Of a stretch of 64,000 bases of DNA, positions 1 through 10,214 are shown in pieces. Source of the DNA: Emiliania huxleyi CCMP1516 (taxonomy: Eukaryota > Haptophyta > Isochrysidales > Noelaerhabdaceae); NCBI RefSeq assembly GCF_000372725.1, contig NW_005198751.1, forward strand, positions 355,809-419,808. Direction: 5' to 3'. A program made the position numbers and the translations under genes. The number at the start of each line of letters is the position of its first letter. Positions within the stretch are counted from its first letter, which is position 1. The notes under the pieces were generated by a model. It did not search any database, was not told the DNA's origin, and was given only the letters and a program-made list of their open reading frames with translations.

Positions 1-313
1 TCCGACGGGGTGGTTCCGGGTCCCCCAGGTTCCGCGCGGGTCGGAGTGGTGACGGCCACGCCGGCGGCGGCGGCGGAGGGGGGGGAGGGTACGGTGGCGG
101 TACTGGCGTGGTCCAGTTTCGGCTCCAGTGGTGTACCTGTGTTAGTGCCAGTGCGCGCCAGTCCCGTGCCCAGTGTTGTGCGCGGGAGCCTGGGGCGTGC
201 TCAAATTCTCGTCGCCAGAGCCGCCCGCCAGCAGAACTCTGCCGGTAGACAGCCCGGCCAACACTGGAGCACGCCGCCGCCCTCGCACCGATCGCTGCTA
301 TCCCGCTGAACCG
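1..313. other. Upstream region of the RAD54-like gene
   Basis: GC-rich stretch with no recognisable gene. It presumably holds the promoter and 5' UTR of the RAD54-like gene. An open frame runs in from position 173 in frame with that gene, but the ATG at 314 fits the family start better. No TATA-like motif stands out. Confidence 0.4.
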
Positions 314-3300
314 ATGCGCCGCTCCTCCTGCCCGTCGGTGGTGCGTGCCAACGGCGGCAAGCCGCCGCCGCCGCCGAGCCGCTCCTCCGTCGCCAGCTCG
401 ACCGCCGTCGTCGTCCGTGAGTCCATGTGCGAGCTGGCGTACGACAAGGACGAGCTGACCGATTCGATGAAGGGGAAGCTGAAGCAGGCCTTCAAGCTGC
501 CGTCGCAGGATCCGGCCAAGATTCAGAGCTGGAACCCAGACCTGCGGCGCAAGTCCCTTGGCGTGGCCAAGCGGCCCAGTTCGTGGACGCCGGGCGCATT
601 CACCGCTCCGATGGCACTGCCGCTGGTCGGTCCGGCGATGCCGGCAGAGGAGGAGTACACCTTCGAAGAGCTCGTGCTCTGGAGGCCGCCTGAGCCGGAG
701 ACTGGCGAGTCCGCCGCCGCCGCCGCTGCATCACCGCCCGCGCCTGCCGACGGCGCAGAGGGTTCCGACGCCGCCGTGCCCGCGCCCGACGCACCCGCCG
801 CGCCCGCCGCGCCCGAGACGCCCGCGACAGCCGTCAGTGTCGACGGCTTCCTCTGCCGCTGGCTGCGCGAGCACCAGCGCGAGGGCGTGCAGTTCCTCTT
901 CGACTGCTGCATGGGCCTGCGCGACTTTGACGGCATGGGCTGCATCCTCGCCGACGACATGGGCCTTGGCAAGACGCTGCAGTCGATCGCCATCCTGTGG
1001 ACTCTGATGACGCAAGGCATGGACGGCCGGCCGGCGGTGACCCACACGATCGTCGCCTGCCCCGTCTCGCTCGTCACCAACTGGGAGTCGGCGCGTGCTC
1101 CGCCTCTCGGCTCGCCCCCGCCCCCCGCCTCGGCCGCCCCCGCCCCCCGCCTCGGCCGCCCGCGAGCCTGCGGCGAGAGAGGCTCTCACTTGCGCTCGTG
1201 CCGGGGCGCCCCGGATGGCCGCCGACCTCCCCTCCCCTCCCTCCCCCCCTCCCCCCCCCCGGCCCGCTGCAGGAGCTCAACACGAAGTGGATCAAGGAGG
1301 CGCGCCTGCGCGCGAAGGGGATCCAGGTGATCGCCGTCGCGGAGGCCAAGAAGGAGGACGTGCTCAAGATGGTGCGCCGGTTCACCACGAGCCCGTCGGC
1401 GGTGCGGCTCGCCCGCGCGCCGCCCTGCCGCCGCGCGCCCCCCCGCCGCCGCCCCGCCACCACGCCGCCCCGCCACCACGCCGCCCCGCCACCACGCCGC
1501 CCGCGTGCAGGTGCTGATCATCTCGTACGAGACCTTCCGCATCCACCAGAAGCTCTTCAAGAAGGGGCAGCAGTGCGGCCTCCTCATCTGCGACGAGGCG
1601 CACCGCCTCAAGAACAAGGACACCAAGACGGCGCAGGCGCTCGCCTCGCTGCCGACTCGCAAGCGCATCCTCCTCTCCGGCACGCCCATCCAGAACGCCC
1701 TCGACGAGTTCTACTCGATGGTGCACTTCGCCAACCCGGACCTGCTCGGCTCGGAAAAGGACTTTTGCCGCCAGTACCAGCGGCCGATCCTGCGGGGCCG
1801 CGAGCCGGACGCGACGGACAAGGAGCGCGAGCGCGGCGAGACAAAGTCGAGCGAGCTCGGCAAGATCGTCAACCAGTTCATCCTGCGCCGCACCAACACG
1901 CTCCTCTCGAAGCACCTGCCGCCCAAGCTCGTCTGCGTCGTCTGCTGCTCCATGTCGCAGCTCCAGACGCAGATGTACCGCCAGTTCCTCGACTCCAAGG
2001 CGACGCGGCTGCTCGTCAACGGCGGCAAGCAGTCGATGGTGCTCGAGTCGATCAACTCGCTGCGCAAGCTCATCAACCACCCCCTCCTCGTCTCGGAGAA
2101 GGGAAAGGCGTCCAAGGGGTTCGAGGACGCGATCCACCTGCTCCCCGACGAGACCATCTCGGACCGCCGCTCCGGCTCGCGGCCTGTCTTCGACCCGTCG
2201 CTCGGTGGCAAGTTCAGCGTGCTGCACCAGCTGCTGCGCTACGTCAAGGCGACCTCGTCCGACCGCTTCGTCCTCGTCTCCAACTTCACGTCGACGCTCG
2301 AGCTGATGGAGCGCATGTGCATGCAGGAGGGGTGGAAGTCCTGCCGCCTCGACGGCAGCTGCTCCATCAAGAAGCGCACGCAGATGGTCGAGGCGTGCAG
2401 CGAGCCGACCCCCCCCCCCTCCCCCTCCCCCCCCCCCGCCAGCCCCTCCCCCGCCCAGCCCCTCCCCTGCCAACACCCGCCCCTCGCGTGACACGCCGAC
2501 CGTATCCGCGGCACGCGTGTCCCGCAGGAGTTCAACGACCCGCGTGGCGGCCTCTTCTGCTTCCTCCTCTCGTCCAAGGCGGGCGGCTGCGGCCTCAACC
2601 TCATCGGCGGCAACCGGCTCGTCATGTTCGACCCGGACTGGAACCCGGCAAACGACAAGCAGGCGGCCGCGCGGGTGTGGCCTAGTAATTAACTAATCAA
2701 TTATTAATTAAGCAAACGACAAGCAGGCGGCTGCGCGGGTGTGGCGCGACGGCCAGAAGAAGCGCGTCTTCATCTACCGGATGATCGCGGCGTCGTGCAT
2801 CGAGGAGAAGATCTTCGAGCGGCAGCTCTCCAAGGCTCTCTCTTCACACCTGCAGCTGTGAACAGGAGAAGATCTTCGAGCGGCAGCTCTCCAAGGCTCT
2901 CTCTTCACACCTGCAGCTGTGAACAGGAGAAGATCTTCGAGCGGCAGCTCTCCAAGGAGGGCCTCTCGGGCATCGCCACCAACGAGGATGTCGAGGCGCC
3001 CGCGCCCGTCGCCAACCCGCCGCATCGCGGCCCTCCCCGGAGACCCGAGCGCCTCACCCCCTCTCGGCGCGAGCAGGTGTCCACCTTCTCCTCCTCCCAG
3101 CTACGCGACCTCTTCTCGTACCACGAGGGCGTCCCCTCGCACCTGTACGACAAGATCAAGGACGACGCCGACGCGGCGGAACGCGCGCCCGACGGGCCCG
3201 CCAACTCTCTCGACGAGCCGTCGCCGTCGCAGGAGGCGCCGCTGCGCCAGCAGAACGGTTCGCGGCCGAGGCGACCGCTGGGCGGGGTGAGGCGCGGCTG

Positions 3301-4302
3301 AGCGCAGAGGTTGCTCTCGGTAGGCTGGCCAAAGGAGACTGGCGATATGCACCTGTGGGCGCACCACTCCACCGCGTCGTCGGTGGACGACGAGGCGGAT
3401 CCCCCGCGGCTGTGTCGGCGCGAGGTGCGTCTGTCTCACCGCCCGGGGGCGTGTGTAGGCGCTCCGGCGTGCGACGCGGCACTCGTCCAAGGAGAGTGGC
3501 GGCGTCTCGTTTGTCTTTTCGCTGCATGTCAAGGGCAAGGACCTCAAGAAGGCGCGCGCCGAGGAGGAGGAGGAGCGGAGGCGGCAGGCGGTGGAGGATG
3601 CCGAGCTCGCGGCCAAGGAGAAGGAGGCACGCCGCCTCCAGTCGTCGGCGACGCCCTCCTCGTCGTCATCGCTGCCGCCGCTGCCCCCGCCCGCCACCGC
3701 ACTCGGCGTGGGCGGCGGCTGTCGCCAGGCCCCGTCGGTTTGCAGCCCTCACCGAGGCGCGTCGCGACTAGCAGGCGGCAAGGAGAACTCGCAGCCGGTG
3801 ACTCTCGGTGGCAGCAAGCTCGCGTTTGGCAAGCGGCCCCTCCACGCGCTCGGCCGTCGCGGCCCGGCGTTGCCCGCTCCCAAGGCTGGCCCCGGGGCAG
3901 CCAAGCAACGGGCCCCTCCGTCAAAGGCCAAGGTTGCGCCTAGATGACCCGACAGACCCAACCCTCCTCCCCGCCCCCGGCCCCCCTCCGCGCGAGAGAG
4001 CGACGCCGTGCGCGGCGGCGCTCACACGCGGATCGATCGCGCGTCAGGCGAAGCAGAGGCGGCGTGCGGTGGACTCGGACGAGGAGAGCGAGGAGGAGGA
4101 GAGCGAGGAGGAGGAGAGCGAGGAGGAGGAGAGCGAGGAGAGCGAGGAGGAGGCCGAGAGTGAGGACGAGGAGGCGGACGTGGACATGGCTTCGGAGGCG
4201 GAGGTAGAGGCGGAGGAGACCTCGAGCGGAGCGGAGCCAGCAGCTGAGCCAGCCTCCGCCGGTGCGACCTCGGCTCAACCACAGCCAGCTCCTCCTCCTC
4301 CT

Positions 4303-4339
<37 letters not shown>

Positions 4340-4521
4340 AGGCGTGAGATTTCAAGCTGCGAACGCCCACCCAGCCCACGGCCACTCCCGACAGCTTGCG
4401 ACTCTCCCCAAACCCGCAGGCGTCCTCGGGGAGCTCAGCGGGCAGCGCCGCGCCGACGTCAACATCGACGTCTTCCGCGCGCAAGTCTGGCAGCAAGCTC
4501 TCCCTCTCGCGGCGCAAGTGA
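314..4521 (+). CDS. RAD54: RAD54-like SNF2-family DNA translocase (multi-exon)
   Basis: Swi2/Snf2 ATPase that acts with Rad51 in homologous recombination in the nucleus (family knowledge). The ATG at 314 gives MRRSSCPS, close to the animal RAD54 start. Helicase motif I is DDMGLGKT, motif II is DEAH (near 1590), motif III is LLSGTP, and the C-terminal lobe has [11 protein letters not shown] and DPDWNPAND. Inferred exons: 314-1090, 1273-1401, 1511-2392, 2528-2662, 2727-2834, 2957-2995, 3077-3257, 3324-3394, 3459-3932, 4048-4341, 4375-4521. This gives about 1,078 residues against roughly 750 in animals. The last intron is only 33 nt, so the gene may instead stop at 4347. The RAD54 C-terminal block (LWAHH, then GGVSFVF) is split by the 3395-3458 intron. 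Beyond it lies an unusual tail with a K-E-N, an E/S-rich acidic run and polyproline. Most donors are GC. Two introns (2663-2726, 2835-2956) consist of duplicated exon sequence. Identity is firm; the 3' structure is less sure. Confidence 0.88.
2648..2745 (+). repeat. Exon duplication flanking a 30-nt AT-rich insert (introner-like, RAD54)
   Basis: A 34-nt exon stretch at 2648-2681 recurs at 2712-2745 with one mismatch, around an AT-rich spacer. Splicing from GC at 2663 to AG at 2726 (equivalent sites AAGCAG|GCGGC in both copies) removes exactly one 64-nt period and restores the conserved [17 protein letters not shown]. The spacer contains TTAACTAAT, which is branch-point-like. Confidence 0.8.
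2805..2956 (+). repeat. 61-nt tandem array making an intron in RAD54
   Basis: The exon segment encoding [10 protein letters not shown] starts at 2805, 2866 and 2927 (period 61), with a 30-nt spacer after copies one and two. Reading through hits a stop. Splicing GC at 2835 to AG at 2956 (CCAAG|G in both places) removes two periods (122 nt) and gives a single uninterrupted family-like sequence. Confidence 0.75.
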
Positions 4522-5298
4522 GCGGGCTGACCCTGGAGGAGGCGTGGGTGGCTTCGCTTGAGCGGGGGTGCAGCACCTCATGCCTTCTCGCGTGGAGCCC
4601 GATGTTCCTTGCTCTTGGCAGGTCTGAGAGGTCATTTGGACGAGAGTTTTGTGGACGATCGTTGCGTTCGGGCCGTTGTCACTTGTCTGTCTACTGTCAG
4701 CGGGGGGACCCTGGCGTACTGGACCGCTGTAATACGTACCCCCAGTTCTTTTCACTTTTCAGTTCTTTTGTTTGAGACCCCGCGCGCCGCGCCCGCGGTC
4801 CCCCCCCGGGAGGGTCCCCTTGCGGGGTCCCGGTGCCCGGTGGGGGGAAACCCCCCGGGCCCCCCCCCCCCCCCCCCCGACCCCGCGCGCGCTCCCCTCC
4901 CCGCAGCCGCACCCCGGCGCGTGTGTGGCGCTGGCGGTGCCCGGACCCCGGTCCCCGCGCGCTCTTAGCCCGTTGGTAGTGAGCTACCTAAGTCGTGAGC
5001 TTGTCGAAATTATCGCGTGAGCCACACAAACTGAGCTGTCACGTGTCAGCTGCAGCTGTCACAAACACGGACTAATTTACAGACTACATAAACATATGTG
5101 TGTCGGAGGCCCAGTCGCCCACAGTACCAGCGGTGAGCAGAGAGCCCTCGCAGGCACACCACATGCTGAGAGGTCAGACCGCTCACAGTTCACGCACAGG
5201 GGTGGGGAGGCGACACAGGTGCAAGTGCTCTGCATTCGATTAATTACGACTCTCATCTCGCTCTTCGTGCTGCCCTGCGCTCGCTGGTTGCTCCGTAT
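4522..5298. other. Intergenic region between convergent RAD54 and myosin genes
   Basis: Convergent 3' ends. It contains a C/G homopolymer-rich tract around 4790-4925 and moderately AT-rich sequence after 5000. No coding or RNA gene is recognised. Confidence 0.5.
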
Positions 5299-8200
5299 TC
5301 AACTCATGATACAGCAGCTGCAACCCTTCTTGCTTGGGCTGCCATATTCCAGCCTTTCCGCCTCCTCCTTCTCGAGCCTTTCCGCCTCCTCCTTCTCGGC
5401 GTACTCGATGCGCAGCTGTTCGGCGGCCTGCACGCCGGCGAAGTAAGTCACCGCACCCTTCCGGCGTGCGGCCGCTTGGATTAGCGTAGCGCTTGACTCC
5501 TCGGCCAACGCCTTCTCTGCCGCCGCCGCCTCTGCCCGGACGGCGGCCTCCTCTGCCGCGGCCTTCTCCGCCGCCGCGGCCGCCTCTGCCGCGGCCTTCT
5601 CCGCCGCCGCGGCCGCCTCTGCCGCGGCCTTCTCCGCCGCCGCGGCCGCCTCTGCCGCGGCCTTCTCCGCCGCGGCCTTCTCCTCCGCCGCGGCCTTCTC
5701 CGCCGCCGCGGCCGCCTCCGCCGCCCGCCGCTCCTCCTCTTCCTTGGCGCGCGCCTATAGCCACGACTCTGCAGCGGTCAGAGAGGCCCGCCGACCCGCA
5801 GCCCACACCGGCCCCTCGCGTATCGGCGCCTCGGCGAGGAGCGTCGCCTGCGAGCTTGCGCGCCTGCGGCGGGCGAGCGCCTGGATGGCGGTGGCGCTCC
5901 CCGCCTTCTCGGCCGCGAGCTCGGCCTCCAGCAGCCCGAGCGCGCCGTCCCGCAGGAAGGCCTTTGTGTGGCCGAGCTTCCACATGTCACGCGGGAGCCG
6001 CTGCAACACCGCCTCCGCCCGCTGCTTGGCGGACAGGCGCGAGGCTTGCGGCGTGACCCTCACCACCGCCGCCCAGCCCAAGGCCCAGACCTCGGCGAAG
6101 TCGGTGCGGACGGGGAAGCCCTCGCGCCGGATGCGGACCGTCTCCAGGACGCCGAGCGAGTTCAGCTGCGCCAGCACGAGGGCGGAGTCGAAGTCGCCGC
6201 CGGTCTGCGCGCTGTTCGGCTTAAGGCAGCGCACGAAGTGCGGCGTGCCGCTCTGGAGCGTCTCGAGGAGGGCGTTGGCCTACGGACGTCTCTCGGAAAC
6301 GTCCCACGCGCGGCTCGGCCGGCTCGGGAGCGGCTCGAGGAGCGCTGGCCTGGCTGGTGAAGGTTGAGGAGATGCCAAAGCTGCCGCGGATCTTTGCGGT
6401 CGCCGACGGAACCTTCTTGCCCGCGGTCTTCTTCTTGCCCCAACGCGGCGGCGGGGCGGTGGGCATCGTCGTGGCGAGGACGACCTTCGCGTAGCCGGCG
6501 AGCAGCGGCAGCAGGTCGTGCAAATCCTTGTGCAGCGCCTCGACATTCTTCTCGACGAAGTGGCGCGAGTCGTACGAGATGTCGCCTGCGCGCGAAGAAG
6601 GTTCAAAGTTCACGGAAAGTGCATGTGAGGGAGACGGCGCGCGGTGGCCGCGCCTGCAAAGTGCGACACCACGAAGACCCGCCCGTCGGCCTCCCCGGCC
6701 GAGAGCCGCCTCGGCTTGGCGACGTGACGCGTCCGGCCGTGGTGGCGGAAGACCTAACCGCACGGTGACTCGCGTGACCTCGCGTGCCCTGGCGTCATCA
6801 CGGGTTAGGCTCTGCCCGTGGTGTGGCGGGAAGGCCTCGAGCGAGAAGGCGGCGGACGAGCCGCGCTCGCCGAGCTTGCCCTGCTCCTCGAGGAGGGGGA
6901 TGAGGCCGTACGGCGCCGCAGACAGCACGGCGAGGACGGCGTCGTTGGACGTGTACGAGACGGCGGCGTCGTCGATGCCCTCTGCCTTGTAGAGGGCTGC
7001 CTCGCGCTCGAAGACGTGCGCGTTGAAGAGGCGCTGCAGCAGCTCGTTGGCCTATATTATAGCTATTGACTGACTAGTCATTAGCTATTCATTAGCAGCT
7101 CGTTGGCCTGTGCGTCATGCATGCAGCTGAACACAAGAGAGTGTTGGATGCACTCATGTCGGGGGTACCAGGTCTCTGTGCTCCGCTCCGTGCCGCATCT
7201 GTGCCACATCTGTGCCGCATCAAGCGCCTCTGGAGGCGAGGACTGCTCTCCGCATCTAGGCTCGTGCGTAGTTGATGAGCAGCTGCTCGAGCGAGTTGGA
7301 GCCGACGTCCTCGAAGCCGACGATGTCGAGCAGCATGAGGGAGCGCGCCTCCTCGCCCCCCTTGCCTCCCGACGAGGGCGGGGCGAGGTGCGCGTTGAGT
7401 CGGAGCACGAGGAAGTCGAAGACGTGCTGGTAGAGGTGGCGCGTCAGCGCGTCGCGCGCCTCGGCGGCCTCGCTCGGCGAGAGCGGGATCTGGCTCGACG
7501 AGCCGCGCCTAAGTCTCGGCCACAGCCTCAGACGCGGGCCGCCCCTCTCGGAGGGAGCGGGACGTGGTGTCGGGCCGCGCGCCCAGCCAGCGCCGTGTGC
7601 GTCCGCATGGTGAGGGCCTTCTGCAGCTTCGCCGCCGGCACGCCGAGCGCCTCCGCGGCGCGCTCGAGAGGCGCCGCCTCCTCGACGAGCGAGCCCCCCC
7701 CGCCCTCGGAGCGCACGGAGTCTCCCTCCCCGCCGGGGACGATGAAGGCCACGTTGCCGAGCTCGAGCAGGCCGAGCAGTGTGCTCCACACGCCTAATGA
7801 TCCATTCTCGTGCACCCGTAGCTACTTTCAATCAGCTCGAGCAGGCCGAGCAGTGTGCTCCACATGCCGGCGACGTCCGCAGCAGAGAAGCCGAGCGCCG
7901 CCAGCGCCGCCTCCACCACGGCCAGCTCCGACGACGGTGCCGCCTCGCCCGCCTCCGTCTTGACCTCGCCGTCGTCGGTGCCGCCGGCGATGGGGTCGTC
8001 AGCGATGGTGTCGCCGGGGGCTGCCTTTGACTCGGCGGCCTCGCCTTCGGCGCCGCCCGCCAGCTTCGCGTCCATCTCCGGCCGGCCCTCGGCCGCCTCG
8101 CCCTCCGCCTCCTCCTCGGACGCCGCGTATATCGTGTCAGCCGCTTCGGTCGCAGCCGGCGGGGCGGGGCTGCGGGCGGTGCCGCCGAGCATGGCGTATG

Positions 8201-9026
8201 AGTCTGGGTCGAGTCCCCTCGCCTCGAGGAGCCAGTAGAAGACGTGGAAGGAGCGCTCGCCCGCCGCCTGCCCCGCCACGCGCGAGCGCTCGAGCAGCAG
8301 CGTCCGAAAGCTGCAGCTCGACACCACGCCGCCCTTGCCGTGCGGCGTCACGCCGAGGCAGGTGAGCTTGCCAAACCGGCTCGAGTTGTGGTTGTGCTTC
8401 GTGCGCGCGTTTCCGAAGGCCTCGAGCACGCACGTCGTGTTGAGCACGGCGTCCTCCAGCTTCGACGCCTCCTCCTTGGCCCCGCCCGCGGCCGCACTTA
8501 CCGCACGGCAGTCGGCAGACGCGTGTGCGATGAAGCGAAGCATCTGGCGGCAGGCTTCGGTCTTGCCAGCGCCCGACTCGCCGTTGCAGACCAGGGCTTG
8601 CGGCGTGCCGGCGGCGCTGAGGACGCTGCGCCAGGCCCGCTCCGCCACGGAAAAGACGTGCGGCGGCGTCGACGACGACTTTCGCTCCGCGGCCGCAGTC
8701 GCGGCGCGCCTCCACCCGTCTGGCAGGTCGTAGAGGCGAGGGATGGTGCGGAACGGGTTGACGGAGAGGAGGACGTCGGGGCCGGCCCAAGTGTAGATGG
8801 TGCCCTGCTGGAAGCGGCGGCGCAGCAGGTCGAGGAGCGGCGCCTCGTGCAGGTCGTCCATGTACGTGGGGTCGTCCCAGTTGAGGGTGTGCGAAACGTT
8901 GTGCGCCGCCGTCTCGAGTGTGTCGAGCGTCCGTCCGTCAGGGAGGATAACGTCGCCCGACTCGGTTCGCTCGGCGAGGACCCAGGCGCCGCCCTTTTGC
9001 CGCGCCCAGCAGAGCGAGGCAGTCAT
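5299..9026 (-). CDS. Unconventional myosin heavy chain with IQ motifs, Ala/Glu tail and CAAX-like end
   Basis: Actin-based motor ATPase. The start ATG is at 9026. The motor has P-loop GESGAGKT near residue 150, switch I NSSRFGK, switch II DIVGFED followed by EQLLINY, and the actin-interface/converter stretch HFVRCLKPN. An acidic insert (EEEAEGEAAEG) precedes the mid-motor. Two IQ-like motifs (TAIQALARRRR, TLIQAAARRK) flank an AAAEKAAAE-type repeat that probably forms a long helix. The protein ends K-K-G-C-S-C-C-I-M-S. CIMS fits a farnesylation CAAX box and the upstream cysteines could be palmitoylated (inference). Seven introns were placed: 7794-7867, 7509-7582, 7052-7267, 6691-6835, 6586-6653, 6280-6349, 5755-5847. 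All have GC donors, and removing them leaves 2,988 nt, exactly 996 codons. Three carry duplicated exon ends. The myosin class is not assigned. Confidence 0.88.
6263..6349 (-). repeat. Decayed exon-end duplication at a myosin intron
   Basis: On the minus strand the intron start after position 6349 (GCCAGCGCTCCTCGAG) resembles the start of the next exon below 6280 (GCCAACGCCCTCCTCGAG), and similarity continues for about ten more bases. Splicing joins TSQ to ANALLETL. It fits an older target duplication that has accumulated changes. Confidence 0.55.
7038..7109 (-). repeat. 16-nt target duplication around an AT-rich insert at a myosin splice acceptor
   Basis: AGGCCAACGAGCTGCT (minus strand) occurs at 7094-7109 and 7038-7053, separated by 40 nt of AT-rich sequence ending in AG. 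The first copy already begins at an intron acceptor, so the insertion extends a GC-AG intron: GC at 7107 or 7267 to AG at 7052. Splicing restores NYANELLQRLF. Confidence 0.75.
7760..7868 (-). repeat. 35-nt target duplication forming a 74-nt GC-AG intron in myosin
   Basis: Positions 7760-7794 and 7834-7868 are identical apart from one base. The 39-nt insert brings an in-frame stop, so the copy must be spliced or the gene is broken. GC at 7867 to AG at 7794 removes one 74-nt period and yields WSTLLGLLELGNV, the expected motor segment. Confidence 0.8.
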
Positions 9027-9184
9027 GGCGGATGCGAGAGCGCTCGCCTTCCTTCGACGCCGCGTTCGACTCGCCGCGCAGCTGTGAGCGCTGTCAGAGC
9101 GGTGTTTCGACACCGATATCGTTCGAGGCGCCTTCGACACGCCGTGAATTGTGCCGGCAGCTTTCTTTTCTCGCCTGTAGGGTG

Positions 9185-9216
<32 letters not shown>

Positions 9217-10214
9217 CATGGCGAAAAACTCGTCTCGCCACACACCAAGGGCGTATGCTCTGGCGAGACGTGAGGCGCATGCGCCCAGGAGGGGAGGGGG
9301 CATGTGTAACGACACTGCTAGAGATGCCTTTCGGGGCCCAGAGATAAAACTTCTGTGATGCCATGCGTGACCTAGTAGTGTCCCCAGCTATGGGCGTGTC
9401 CACGTTGGAGCCAGGTGTGGTGTGGGCGCGAGAATAGCTCCGCCGTTCATGGAGGCAACCGATGCGAGTCGACTGGTGTGTGTCGTCGTGGTTTCGTATC
9501 AAGAATTCTCTCTCTCGGGTGAAACAAAGGTGCGATTTCGGGGCCCGGGGTTGTGCGTTTATGTGAAACAAACAAGAAATCACACTCTGACAGTGATTTG
9601 GGCTCGGCAGCTTGTCAGCCCTCAGCCGAAGCTGGGGCCGGTCCTGTAGCCGAGAGAGCCTTCTCGTATTGGGAGAGAGAGATTTTTAGCAATACCAAAC
9701 AAATCTAACACTCACGCGTCATTTGGGGCCTGGAGCCCTGTTCACGCGCGTGCGAGACGTGCAGACAGGGTTTGTCGTATTGGTGGCGCCAATACATACA
9801 AACAAATACATTTCCCCGTGGCAGCAGAGCAGCCGAGCGCGGCCCGCCTCCGCCCGCCCGCCGGGGGGAGCACTACGGTAGCGGCCCCGGGCAGGCGGAG
9901 GCGGGGGAGGCAGCTGGTGGAGGCAAGGTGTCGAAGGCGAGGGTGGCGCGGGAGGCATCTCGGCGGAGGCACAGCGAACGGCGCCGCCAAAAAAGAATTT
10001 TAGCGCGCCAGTCCCGGTGCCCAGGGCGCTGTCGTGCAAAAGAAAAATCTTGTTATGCCGACGGCTTTTACCGTCGCCGCCGGCGGCGGCGCGCCGCGCG
10101 GAGTATAGGACGCTGCTGTAGGCTCGAGAACACGAGAACCACGACGGGCGGTCGCGCTGGGAGGTCAGGCGAGATTGCCAACCGCACCCTCAAGTGCGCT
10201 CCACAGTCACGCTT
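9027..10214. other. Intergenic: AG microsatellite and dispersed repeats
   Basis: Contains (AG)n at about 9190-9216 and a family F tract (TGCGATTTCGGGGCCCGGGG) near 9532, which recurs near 48216. A family C repeat starts near 9672 (GAGAGAGATTTTTAGCAATA) and continues to about 9770. A 3' family D fragment lies near 10000. No gene is recognised. Confidence 0.6.

Noticed and set aside
8244-9185. 313-codon plus-strand frame over the myosin gene
   Set aside because: Exact antisense of the well-supported motor domain; GC-rich genes commonly leave the opposite strand open.
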